In this document: piece after piece, positions 9,501-17,931 of the stretch | Layout of the letters: each line of letters starts with the position of its first letter | Numbering within the stretch: the first letter of the stretch is position 1 | NCBI GenBank assembly: GCA_019243195.1 | Contig: JAFAUQ010000239.1 | Location: forward strand, 1-36,575 | Source: Hyphomicrobiales bacterium | GTDB taxonomy: Bacteria > Pseudomonadota > Alphaproteobacteria > Rhizobiales > Xanthobacteraceae | DNA: 36,575 nt | Direction: 5' to 3' | Notes under the pieces: model-generated | Databases searched by the model: none | Told to the model about the DNA's origin: nothing | The model's input: only the letters and a program-made list of their open reading frames with translations | Made by a program: the position numbers and the translations under genes

Positions 9501-10523
9501 TCACTCGATGATTGCGCCGCTTTGTTTGATCGGGGCGGCCCACTTGGCGATCTCGCCGGCGACGAAAGTTTGCAGATACGCCGGCGTGCGCCGCTCAGGC
9601 GGAGGGAGTTCCGCGCCGATGTCGCGCATGCGTGCCTGCAGCGATGGCGTGTCCATGGAGGCGGAGATTGCCGCGCGCAGCTTCTCGACGACCCCCGCGG
9701 GCGTTCCTTTCGGACAAAAGATGGCGAACCAGTTCGATGCAACGACCTCGAGGCCTTGTTCGCGCGCCGTCGGGACGTCGGGGAGCCGCCCCGAGCGCTC
9801 GGCGGTCAGCACCGCGAGCGCCTTGACGTTCCCGCCCTCGATCTGCGCGACCGAGGTCGGGCTGTCCGGACATTGGTAATCGATGCGGCCGGCGATCAGG
9901 TCCTGCATGGCCGGCGCGGCGCCGCGATAGGGCACGTGCGTGACCTTGATCCCCATCGCGAGATTGACCAGCAGGCAGGCGAGGTGGCTCGCCGAGCCCG
10001 CGCCGCCCGAGCCGAACTGCATCTTCACCTGGTTCGCGCGCGCGTAACTGACAAACTGCGGCAGGGTATCGGCCGGAAACGCCTCGCGCGTGAGCAACAA
10101 CAGCGGCGTCTCAGCGACCAGGGTCACCGGGGCAAAATCGCTCGCAGCGTTGTAGAGCGGAGTTTTGTAGAGTGTCTGGTTCGCCGCATGCGTTCCCATG
10201 TTGCCGAGCACGAACTGATAACCGTCGGGCGCAGCGCGTGCGACGCGGGCGCCACCCAGCATGCCGCCCCCGCCGCCGACGTTCTCGACCACGACTTCCT
10301 GGCCGAGCACGTCCGACAGATGCGAGGCGAGGATGCGGCCGACCGCATCGGCCGGCCCGCCGGCCGCAAACGGCACCACCATGGTGACCGGCCGCGTCGG
10401 CCAGTCTTCGGCCTCCGCAAGCGCGGCGCTTGCGAGGAGAGCGCCGACAGCCGCCGCTAGGCGCAATATTAAAAGCATTTGATGCAAAGGATTCCCGACC
10501 TGTTGACGCTGCTCACAATGCAC
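9501..10523 (-). CDS. Bug/TctC-family periplasmic substrate-binding protein (second copy)
   Basis: EDWPTRPVTMVVPFAAGGPADAVGRILASHLSDVLGQEVVVENVGGGGGMLGGARVARAAPDGYQFVLG...VTHVPYRGAAPAMQDLIAGRIDYQCPD. The start could be the internal Met preceding LLILRLAAAVGALLAS. Confidence 0.92.
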   Translation of the reverse strand: MHCEQRQQVGNPLHQMLLILRLAAAVGALLASAALAEAEDWPTRPVTMVVPFAAGGPADAVGRILASHLSDVLGQEVVVENVGGGGGMLGGARVARAAPDGYQFVLGNMGTHAANQTLYKTPLYNAASDFAPVTLVAETPLLLLTREAFPADTLPQFVSYARANQVKMQFGSGGAGSASHLACLLVNLAMGIKVTHVPYRGAAPAMQDLIAGRIDYQCPDSPTSVAQIEGGNVKALAVLTAERSGRLPDVPTAREQGLEVVASNWFAIFCPKGTPAGVVEKLRAAISASMDTPSLQARMRDIGAELPPPERRTPAYLQTFVAGEIAKWAAPIKQSGAIIE

Positions 10524-10582
10524 CGCGGCGTGCGGCGAGTGCAGGTGTCGCGTTAAGGGGGCGATTACGCGTCCTCTTCAAC

Positions 10583-10825
10583 ATGCCCGCAATGATGCAA
10601 ACGAGGGCCATGCAGATGCTGCGCGCACCAAATATCGCCGTCTTTGTCATTTCCGGATGTCTGGCGATGATCGGAGTTCTCTCCGCCCTGCCGATCGAGC
10701 TCCCAATCCCGGGTCTCAACCAATACAACGCCGGTTGGTACATTTTCCTCGGCTGGTTCATCTTGGCGGCAGGGTCCGTGCTGCCGGAACGCTCCGGCGA
10801 ACAGGCGCAGACCCCGGCCAGTTAA
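10583..10825 (+). CDS. Small membrane protein, hypothetical
   Basis: MPAMMQTRAMQMLRAPNIAVFVISGCLAMIGVLSALPIELPIPGLNQYNAGWYIFLGWFILAAGSVLPERSG: two hydrophobic helices, no competing better ORF. Confidence 0.5.
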   Translation: MPAMMQTRAMQMLRAPNIAVFVISGCLAMIGVLSALPIELPIPGLNQYNAGWYIFLGWFILAAGSVLPERSGEQAQTPAS

Positions 10826-12156
10826 GCTCGCCTGACGTTGGCGCTCTGCGCCGGAATACCGGTCTGCTCGTAACAGACCCGCGCGAGCGCCGCGATCCCG
10901 TCGCGGATCTCGTTCTTCGAGGGAAGTGCGAAGCACAGCCGCATGTGCGACGTGGCGGCTTCCGGCCGGCACGCCCACTCCGGTCCGGGATTGAACACGA
11001 TTCCCGCAGCCGCCGCGGGCTCGATCAGTTTGCGCACGTCGATCGCATCGGGCAGCTTGATCCAAAGAAAGATGCCGCCCTGCGGCCGCCACGGCTCGAC
11101 CGCCGTGCCGAACTCCTTTGCCAGCGCCTCGACCATGGTGTCGAGCTTCTCGCGCAGCACGCCCGAGAGCTCGCCGACGTGACGGGCGAAGTTGGGCGCG
11201 AAATATTCCGCGACCATCATCTGCTCGACCGCGCCGGTGCCGCTGTCGGCCTCGCGCTTGAGCGCGACGAGCCGGCTCATCGCTTCCCAGTCGGCCACCA
11301 GGTAGCCGAGGCGGAGCGCCGGCGCCAACGTCTTCGAGAACGAGCCGATGTGGAGGACCTGCTGCGGGTCGAGCGCGAACAGCGAATGCGGCGCCTCCGG
11401 ATTCCACAGCAAGTCGGCGTAGCACTCGTCCTCGAAAATCGGCACGCCGTGCTTGCGCGCGAGCGCAAGTAACGCGCGCCGCCGCTCGAGCGGAAGGATC
11501 GAGCCGGTCGGATTCTGGATGGTCGGGATGGTGTAGATGAGTTTCGGCACGATACCGTTGCGGCCGAGGTCGTCGAGGATATTGGTAAGCGCGTCGATGC
11601 GGATGCCTTGATCGTCGAGCGGCACCGGGACGATTTTCGCGGCGAGCCGGCGCAGCTTGTTGATCGTTCCCTGATACGAGAACTCCTCGACGAGGACCGT
11701 GTCGCCCGGTTCGATCAACAGCCGATGCACCAGATCGAGCCCCTGGCCGGAACCGGACGTGATCAGCACGTCGTCGGCGGTGCATTTGATTCCGGCGCGG
11801 CCGGCGACCTTCGCCACGACGAAATCGCGCAACCCGCGGAAGCCTTGCGGACCATCGGAATTATAAAGCGCCAAGTTGGCGCCGCTGCGCTTGAGCACCG
11901 TGGCCGCCGCATCGGCCAGTGCGGACGCGGGAATGCGGGTCGGGTCGTTGTGGCCGCCGATGAAGTTGTATTTCGCAAAGCCCGCCCAGCGCGGCGCCGG
12001 CGGCGGCAGGTCGCGGGCGAAGCGACCCGCGTGAGCAAAACCCGTAGCGGTCATGATCGAACCCCATAACAATGGAAGGGGGCGAGGATAGGAAGCGGTG
12101 GCAAGCGCCGTCAATGCTAGTGCCGCGAACCCGAAGTTCGCCCAATATTGCCGCAA
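10822..12156 (-). CDS. PLP-dependent aminotransferase, 2-aminoadipate/MocR-type class I-II
   Basis: NFIGGHNDPTRIPASALADAAATVLKRSG...ALYNSDGPQGFRGLRDFVV...DDVLITSGSGQGLDLVHRLLIEPGDTVLVEEFSYQGTINKL...IPTIQNPTGSILPLERR...HIGSFSKTLAPALRLGYLV (PLP Lys). The true start may be at MTATGFAHAG near 12054. Confidence 0.92.
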   Translation of the reverse strand: MRQYWANFGFAALALTALATASYPRPLPLLWGSIMTATGFAHAGRFARDLPPPAPRWAGFAKYNFIGGHNDPTRIPASALADAAATVLKRSGANLALYNSDGPQGFRGLRDFVVAKVAGRAGIKCTADDVLITSGSGQGLDLVHRLLIEPGDTVLVEEFSYQGTINKLRRLAAKIVPVPLDDQGIRIDALTNILDDLGRNGIVPKLIYTIPTIQNPTGSILPLERRRALLALARKHGVPIFEDECYADLLWNPEAPHSLFALDPQQVLHIGSFSKTLAPALRLGYLVADWEAMSRLVALKREADSGTGAVEQMMVAEYFAPNFARHVGELSGVLREKLDTMVEALAKEFGTAVEPWRPQGGIFLWIKLPDAIDVRKLIEPAAAAGIVFNPGPEWACRPEAATSHMRLCFALPSKNEIRDGIAALARVCYEQTGIPAQSANVRRA

Positions 12157-12280
12157 GCCCGGTTGCGAACTTCGGGTTCAAAGCGGCACTAGAATCATAA
12201 CGTCGCTAGTGTCTTTCGATTCCGAAGTTCGCTTCCGAACGTGCGGCAAACTAAGGCGAACTTCGGAATCGGGACACTAG
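12117..12280. repeat. Composite two-module palindromic element, copy 1 (module A 12117-12192, module B 12206-12280)
   Basis: ctagtgccgcgaacccgaagttcgc...gcgaacttcgggttcaaagcggcactag, 13-bp linker, ctagtgtctttcgattccgaagttcgc...gcgaacttcggaatcgggacactag. Near-identical inverted copy at 30883-31046. Confidence 0.93.
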
Positions 12281-12366
12281 CTGGCAGGCGCGCCAGCCAT
12301 ACCTATATTACTCGGCGACGATAGGGATCGCCGCATAAGCGGCGGCCCGGAGGCGGGAGATTTCCC

Positions 12367-12615
12367 ATGATCCTCGTTGAACTTCTGTTCGGGCTGATGC
12401 TCGCCGGCATGGTGCTGCTAGTGCTGCCGTTTCTACTGTTCATGGCCGGCGTTGCCGGCGCCGTGCTGCTGGCGATCCTCGCGCCGGCGGCGCTGGTCGC
12501 GCTGTTGATCTTCTGGCTGGTGTTCCCGGGCATGCACGGGCTCGCGCTGCTGCTCCTCGTTCTGGTGATCGGCTTGATGCTGGTCGAGCACCGCTCACGC
12601 CGCCGCACGGTGTGA
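12367..12615 (+). CDS. Small hydrophobic membrane protein, hypothetical
   Basis: MILVELLFGLMLAGMVLLVLPFLLFMAGVAGAVLLAILAPAALVALLIFWLVFPGMHGLALLLLVLVIGLMLVEHRSRRRTV; preceded by a GGCGGGAGA RBS-like sequence. Confidence 0.7.
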   Translation: MILVELLFGLMLAGMVLLVLPFLLFMAGVAGAVLLAILAPAALVALLIFWLVFPGMHGLALLLLVLVIGLMLVEHRSRRRTV

Positions 12616-12778
12616 TCGGTAATTAGGCGCTCCATCGTCTCGCTACGTAATGGGGCGCGACATTTGTCCCGCGCCCAACAACGCAACGGATTAACGCAAC
12701 TATCTGCGCCGATTGGCGTTTACTGCTGGGCCGTTCGTTCGGCGTGGCCCGCGGTCGCGATCGGGTGCGGGGTTGCTC

Positions 12779-15154
12779 ATGCGGGAAATGCCTTCCGATT
12801 CGGTGCCGTCGGAGGAGACGGACGCCGCACATCAAACGGCGCCTGATCCGTCCCCAGCGGAGGAGGGCAGTCGGACTCTGGCCTCCGGCCGCGCCTTTGT
12901 TACAGCGCTCGGCGCCGATCTGGCGGTGGTCGGGCATCGCGTCGCGCGGTCGTTCCGAGCGTTCACCCGGAGAACACCGCGACCATCGCTGCCCCCGCGG
13001 CGCGTCGGCGCGTCACAGCGCGTCGCCACCGGCCTCCTGCGTGGAATTATTGCCGTCGTGGTAGCCGGGCTTGTGACTTTCGCCGGCATGATGGTTTGGG
13101 CGTTGCACGATCTGCCGCCGGAACGCCCGGTCGGGGATGGGAACGCGCCCTCTTTCATCCTCGAAGCATCGAACGGAACCTCGCTCGGCCGGGTCGGCGC
13201 GCTCAAGATGCCGGATGCGAAGCGCAAGGATTTTCCTGACGTACTGGTAAAAGCGGTGATCAGCATCGAGGATCGCCACTTCTACAGTCACTGGGGCTTC
13301 GATCCGCAGGGGATGGTTCGGGCGCTCCGTCGCAACTTCGCCGCCGGCACGATCGTTCAAGGCGGCAGCACGATCACCCAGCAGGTGGTGAAGCTGCGCA
13401 TTCTTGGACATGAGCGCACGCTCACGCACAAACTTCGCGAAGCGCTGGTTGCGATGTGGCTCGACATGCATCGCTCGAAGGACGAAATCCTCACCGAATA
13501 TCTCAACAGCGTTTATCTCGGGAACGGTGTCTATGGCATGGCCGCGGCCGCACGGCTCTATTTCGACAAAAGCCTTGCCGACCTGACGCTGCCGCAAGCC
13601 GCGATGCTCGCCGGCATGATCCAGTCGCCCTCGCGCACCAATCCGTTGCAGAATTTGCAAGGCGCGCAGGCGCGCGCCGCAATGGTGCTCGACGCGATGC
13701 GCGAGACCGGCGCGGTCGATGCCACGGCGGCCCAGGAAGCCAAGGCGCATCCGGCGGTGCCCCATTTGTCGGAAGCGGCGTTGCGCGCCGGCTCGTGGTT
13801 TGCCGACTGGATCGCCAGTGAAGCCGGCGGGGTGACCGGCTCGGATTCAACGAGCATGCGGCTGCGCACGACGCTTGATCCCGGTCTGCAGCAGATCGCC
13901 GAGCAGGCGGTCGCGCGCGTGCTCGATGCCGAAGGTGCGCGGCGCCACGTCTCACAAGCGGCGCTCGTCGCGATGCGGAAGGACGGCGCGGTCGTCGCGA
14001 TGGTCGGGGGGCGCGACTATCAGGCGAGCCAATTCAACCGCGCGGTGAATGCCCAGCGCCAGCCGGGCTCTGCCTTCAAGTTGTTTGTTTATTTCGCGGC
14101 GCTGCGCAATGGATTGACGCTCGATGATACGGTCGACGCCCGGCCGCTCGAGATCAAGCACTGGGAACCGGAGAACTACGGGGGCCGGCACTACGGCCGC
14201 GTGCCGCTCACCGAAGCCTTCGCCGAATCGATCAACACCGCGGCGGTGCGCCTCGCCCAGCAGGTCGGATTGAACCAGGTGATCGCCGCCGCGCGCGATC
14301 TCGGCATCACCAGTCGGCTGCCGGCGGTGCCGAGCCTGCCGCTGGGCACTGCCGACATGAACCTGCTCGAGCTGACCTCGGCCTATGCCGCTGTCGCGGC
14401 CGGCAAGATGCCGGTCAAGCCGTGGGGCATTTCCGGGCTCGGTGTCGAAGGCCAACCCCGGCTGCAATCGATGGGCGCGCCGACCGTCGCCACGCGGCCG
14501 TTGCAGCCCTATCAGCAGCCGCTCGTTGAATTGTTGGAGGAGGTGGTGCGGCACGGCACCGGCCGCGCCGCCGCCCTCGACGGGATTGCCGCCGGCAAGA
14601 CCGGCACCTCGCAGGATTATCGCGACGCCTGGTTCATCGGCTTCAACGATGAGCTGGTCGTCGGCGTCTGGGTCGGCAACGACGATCACAGCCCGATGAA
14701 TCGCGTCACCGGCGGTTCGTTGCCGGCGGCGATCTGGAAGAATTTCATGACCGCCGCGACAAACGTGGTGGCGCGCGAGGAGCCGCCGGCCGAAGCGACC
14801 GCGCCGCAGCCGCAAGGACACGCCGAGCAGAATCCGCCGGCGAGCGCGCAGGCGCCTCAAGCTGCCGAGTGCGATTACCAAGCATGCGCGCGCACTTATC
14901 AATCGTTTCGCGGGTCGGACTGCACCTATCAGCCCTATGGCTCTTCGGAGCGGCGGGTATGCGACAAGGCTTCAAAGCGACGGACGGTCCAGTTCCCGTT
15001 CTCGCCGGATTCGCTGTTCGCGCCGCGGCGGGAACAGCAGGGGAGGGCGGGATGCAACGTCGCCGCCTGCGAGGCCACTTACCAGTCGTTTGATCCGAGC
15101 GATTGCACTTATCAGCCCTACGATGGCGGTCCGCGCCGCGTCTGCTCGAAGTAG
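12779..15154 (+). CDS. Class A penicillin-binding protein (PBP1A family transglycosylase/transpeptidase) with duplicated Cys-rich C-terminal tail
   Basis: GT51 motifs VISIEDRHFYSHWGFDPQGMVRALRRN...GGSTITQQVVK; transpeptidase motifs RQPGSAFKLFVY (SxxK), SIN (SxN) and AGKTGTSQDYRDAWFIGF (KTG). Start is ATG 12779 or 12713. Confidence 0.93.
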   Translation: MREMPSDSVPSEETDAAHQTAPDPSPAEEGSRTLASGRAFVTALGADLAVVGHRVARSFRAFTRRTPRPSLPPRRVGASQRVATGLLRGIIAVVVAGLVTFAGMMVWALHDLPPERPVGDGNAPSFILEASNGTSLGRVGALKMPDAKRKDFPDVLVKAVISIEDRHFYSHWGFDPQGMVRALRRNFAAGTIVQGGSTITQQVVKLRILGHERTLTHKLREALVAMWLDMHRSKDEILTEYLNSVYLGNGVYGMAAAARLYFDKSLADLTLPQAAMLAGMIQSPSRTNPLQNLQGAQARAAMVLDAMRETGAVDATAAQEAKAHPAVPHLSEAALRAGSWFADWIASEAGGVTGSDSTSMRLRTTLDPGLQQIAEQAVARVLDAEGARRHVSQAALVAMRKDGAVVAMVGGRDYQASQFNRAVNAQRQPGSAFKLFVYFAALRNGLTLDDTVDARPLEIKHWEPENYGGRHYGRVPLTEAFAESINTAAVRLAQQVGLNQVIAAARDLGITSRLPAVPSLPLGTADMNLLELTSAYAAVAAGKMPVKPWGISGLGVEGQPRLQSMGAPTVATRPLQPYQQPLVELLEEVVRHGTGRAAALDGIAAGKTGTSQDYRDAWFIGFNDELVVGVWVGNDDHSPMNRVTGGSLPAAIWKNFMTAATNVVAREEPPAEATAPQPQGHAEQNPPASAQAPQAAECDYQACARTYQSFRGSDCTYQPYGSSERRVCDKASKRRTVQFPFSPDSLFAPRREQQGRAGCNVAACEATYQSFDPSDCTYQPYDGGPRRVCSK

Positions 15155-15228
15155 TGCCTTCGGTCACAAGCCCCTTGCCGTGTCGGCCCGTTCGGCCCGA
15201 TGCTGACCGACCGAGGGGAGTTCGTCGC

Positions 15229-16485
15229 ATGCCGGCCATGGCCGCCCCGAGCGCGCGCAATGATTTTGTCGGCACCTTGCCGCAGAAGGTGCGGCGCGAT
15301 TTCTCGTCCGTCGGCTACGACGAGGCGATGCGTCGCGCGCGCGAGATCGTGCCGGTCCTGCGCGAGCGCGCGCAAGCGGCCGAAGACGCGCGCATGCTCA
15401 TCCGCGAGAACGAGCAGCTGCTGCACGAAACCGGGCTGTTTCGGTTTCACCAGCCGAAGGCGTTCGGCGGCATGGAGCTCGCCTTCGTGGCGCTCGTCGA
15501 CATCGCGGCGGAGGTTGCCCGCGGATGCCCCTCAACCGCCTGGAACATCGGCAATCTCGCCTGCCATCACTGGATCCTCGGCTATTACGAACCCGAGACC
15601 CAGCATGAAGTCTGGGACGCCAATCCGGACGCGCTGATTGCTTCCTCGATTGCGCTTGCCGCCGGCCGCGCCCGAGAGGCGCCGGGCGGGTTCATCGTCA
15701 ACGGCCGCTGGCCGTTCTCCTCGGGGGTCGACAACTGCGATTGGAACATGCTCGCCGTCACCGTTTATGACGACGATGGCAAGACCGCGGTCGATTGGCG
15801 GCTGTGTTTGGTTCCGAAGTCTGACTACGAAATTATCGATACCTGGTTCGCCATGGGGATGGCGGCGACGGGCAGCAAAGACATCAAGGCGTCCGAAGTC
15901 TTCGTGCCCGAGCGCCGGGCATTGGCGCTGGCGCGCTGCCGCGGCGGGCTCGAGCATCCCGGCGCGGCGCTCAATCCGGGCCCATTGTTTCGCATCCCGA
16001 TCGTCGCTGCCTCCAGCCACCCGCTCGCGCCCGCGGCGGTGGGCGCGGCCGAAGGCGCCTACGAACTCTTTCTTGGCTCGATGGCCAAGCGCCTCGGCAC
16101 CTACACGGGCGCGCGGGTGGCCGACTTCCAGGCGGTGCAGATCAAGCTCGCCCGCGCGCGCTGCCTCATCGACTCGGCGCGCCAGCTGCTGCGTGACTCG
16201 GCCATCGCATTCCAGGCGGCGGCCGAGCGCAACGAAGTTCCCGACCTCGCAACCAAGCTGCGGTTTCGCGCGCAGTCGGCATTCGCGGTCAATCAGGCGC
16301 GCGAGGCGGTGGAAACGCTGTGGTCATGCTACGGCGCGCAGGGACTCTACACGCGCGATCCGCTGCAGCGGCACCTGCGCGACGTGTTTGCCATGAGCCA
16401 GCACTTCTCGTTCAATTTCGACATCGCCGGTTCGGCCTTCGGCCTGCACGCGCTCGGCGGGCCCTATGCGAGTCCGACGATGTGA
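15229..16485 (+). CDS. Acyl-CoA dehydrogenase family protein (HsaA/DszC-like flavin monooxygenase subgroup)
   Basis: Start ATG 15229 (MPAMAAPSARNDFVGTLPQKVRRD...). LHETGLFRFHQPKAFGGMELAFVALVDIAAEVARGCPSTAWNIGNLACHHWILGYY...HLRDVFAMSQHFSFNFDIAGSAFGLHALGGPYASPTM. Confidence 0.9.
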   Translation: MPAMAAPSARNDFVGTLPQKVRRDFSSVGYDEAMRRAREIVPVLRERAQAAEDARMLIRENEQLLHETGLFRFHQPKAFGGMELAFVALVDIAAEVARGCPSTAWNIGNLACHHWILGYYEPETQHEVWDANPDALIASSIALAAGRAREAPGGFIVNGRWPFSSGVDNCDWNMLAVTVYDDDGKTAVDWRLCLVPKSDYEIIDTWFAMGMAATGSKDIKASEVFVPERRALALARCRGGLEHPGAALNPGPLFRIPIVAASSHPLAPAAVGAAEGAYELFLGSMAKRLGTYTGARVADFQAVQIKLARARCLIDSARQLLRDSAIAFQAAAERNEVPDLATKLRFRAQSAFAVNQAREAVETLWSCYGAQGLYTRDPLQRHLRDVFAMSQHFSFNFDIAGSAFGLHALGGPYASPTM

Positions 16486-16486
16486 G
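16411..16486 (+). repeat. 76-bp direct repeat, left copy (3' end of acyl-CoA dehydrogenase-like gene)
   Basis: ttcaatttcgacatcgccggttcggccttcggcctgcacgcgctcggcgggccctatgcgagtccgacgatgtgag; 70/76 identical by eye to 18888-18963. Confidence 0.95.
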
Positions 16487-16543
16487 CTCGGCTTATTGCA
16501 ACTAGAACACTAAACAGTCCCCCTAAAGGTATTATAGAACCAG

Positions 16544-16572
16544 TTGACGCCTACGTTTATGTTTCATATGAT
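16544..16572 (+). promoter_or_regulatory. Sigma70-type promoter of the RES/Xre cassette
   Basis: TTGACG (16544-16549), 17-bp spacer, TATGAT (16567-16572), upstream of ATG 16606. Confidence 0.6.
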
Positions 16573-16586
16573 GTGCTGCATGAAAC
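16561..16586. promoter_or_regulatory. Candidate operator: inverted repeat GTTTCAT-N12-ATGAAAC overlapping the -10 and start region
   Basis: gtttcat (16561-16567) and atgaaac (16580-16586) form a perfect 7-bp inverted repeat centred just downstream of the -10. Confidence 0.45.
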
Positions 16587-16605
16587 TATAACGTAAGGAC
16601 CTCCC

Positions 16606-17931
16606 ATGGCAGCTCAAATTCTGCCGATGCCCGGCATAAAGGCGCCGAGCACCCCGATAGGGCACTTTGTTCGACTGGGCGAGACTGGACATCGTCAGTT
16701 GTCCGATCTGCACGCGCAGGGCCGCTTTTCCCCGAAACGCGTCGTGGTCGATGCGTCCCGCTTCCATCATCAAAAAGAGCTAATAGGTGCGTTGCGCTCA
16801 GCGGGCACTCAAATCGTATTGGATACCAAAGCGGCGGAGCTATCGGCCGCCTCAAAGTTCTCTGGATTTGCTCAAGGTGCCCCTTGGGCATCAGCAGCAA
16901 AAGATAAGCCGTTAAGCCCCGATCATTTTCGGCATGATGCCCCAGGCGATGTCATTGGTCAGATTGCGCGATTTGCAGTACAGAACAGGGTGCATGCGGT
17001 ACTGTCACCGAGTCATTTTCTCAGCAAGGGTTCGGCGACAGACTGGTTTCGAATTGATCTTAGAGCTTGCTGTGCGCTACGAGAGGCATTGGACCGTGCC
17101 GGCGGACGGCACATCGGGATTGATTACCTAGTTCTAATTCCGCATGTGGCGCTTGACGATCTCGCCGAGCGTGGCCAGATCCTTGCGTCGGTGAAGAATT
17201 TGCCCTTCGACAATCTTTGGATTCGGGCTTCTGGTTTTGGGGCTGATTCCGGCCCACTCACAACGAGACGGTACATCAATTCGCTTTCAAGAATGAATAA
17301 CTTGGGTAAGCCGATTGTCGCGGACTATCTGGGTGGGCTAGTCAGTCTAGCCGCGGAGGCGTTTGGCTCAATAAGCGGCTTCGCCGAGGGAGTTGGTGAA
17401 CGCGAGCGATTCGATGCACGAGAATGGCACAAGTCGCCGAAACCGCGCGACGACGATGATGTATTCGGACATGCGAGACGTGTGACAATCGCTGGCTTCG
17501 GACGCACAGTTACGTGCGCTGAATTGGCGAAGCTCTGTGAAGCGAAGGGTGGTCGTCGGCTCGTGGCATGCACTAATAGATCGTGTTGCCCGCATGGGCT
17601 GTCTGACGTGTTAGTAAACCCCAAGAGACATAGTTTAAATTACCGCTCAATTCAGATTCGTAGTCTTGAGCAAACGCCAGACTTAAGCCGCCCGCAGCAT
17701 TTTTTGGACGGCGAGATGACGCGCGCAGATCGCCTTTCACGACAGATAAAAGAGTTGAAAACCGGAGATGATCTGCTCACGAAGCGATTGACGGATCATA
17801 GCCATCGTATGGAAAAGCTTCGGGCAACTTTGGAGCATTTCCAAGAGACGAGAGGAGCCAATCATCCTCGTGCGCTGCCGATCGTCGAACGAGGGAACGT
17901 GGCGGAGCATCAGGGGGCAGACAGCGCATGA
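16606..17931 (+). CDS. Uncharacterised 441-aa protein, first gene of the RES/Xre cassette
   Basis: MAAQILPMPGIKAPSTPIGHFVRLGETGHRQLSDLHAQGRF...VDASRFHHQKELIGALRSAGTQIVLDTKAAELSA..., Cys cluster ACTNRSCCPHG, C-terminal helical/coiled region. ATGA stop-start overlap with the next gene. Confidence 0.85.
   Translation: MAAQILPMPGIKAPSTPIGHFVRLGETGHRQLSDLHAQGRFSPKRVVVDASRFHHQKELIGALRSAGTQIVLDTKAAELSAASKFSGFAQGAPWASAAKDKPLSPDHFRHDAPGDVIGQIARFAVQNRVHAVLSPSHFLSKGSATDWFRIDLRACCALREALDRAGGRHIGIDYLVLIPHVALDDLAERGQILASVKNLPFDNLWIRASGFGADSGPLTTRRYINSLSRMNNLGKPIVADYLGGLVSLAAEAFGSISGFAEGVGERERFDAREWHKSPKPRDDDDVFGHARRVTIAGFGRTVTCAELAKLCEAKGGRRLVACTNRSCCPHGLSDVLVNPKRHSLNYRSIQIRSLEQTPDLSRPQHFLDGEMTRADRLSRQIKELKTGDDLLTKRLTDHSHRMEKLRATLEHFQETRGANHPRALPIVERGNVAEHQGADSA

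Noticed and set aside
9486-10460. 324-aa plus-strand ORF
   Set aside because: Antisense shadow of the Bug-family receptor; Arg-rich with no domain.
10565-11785. 406-aa minus-strand ORF
   Set aside because: Out-of-frame overlap of the aminotransferase on the same strand; composition is not protein-like.
12117-12280. Possible CRISPR array or attenuator
   Set aside because: Only two non-identical palindromic modules with no regular spacers; better explained by the dispersed composite element seen again at 30.9 kb.
13952-14902. 316-aa minus-strand ORF
   Set aside because: Antisense to the PBP1A transpeptidase region.
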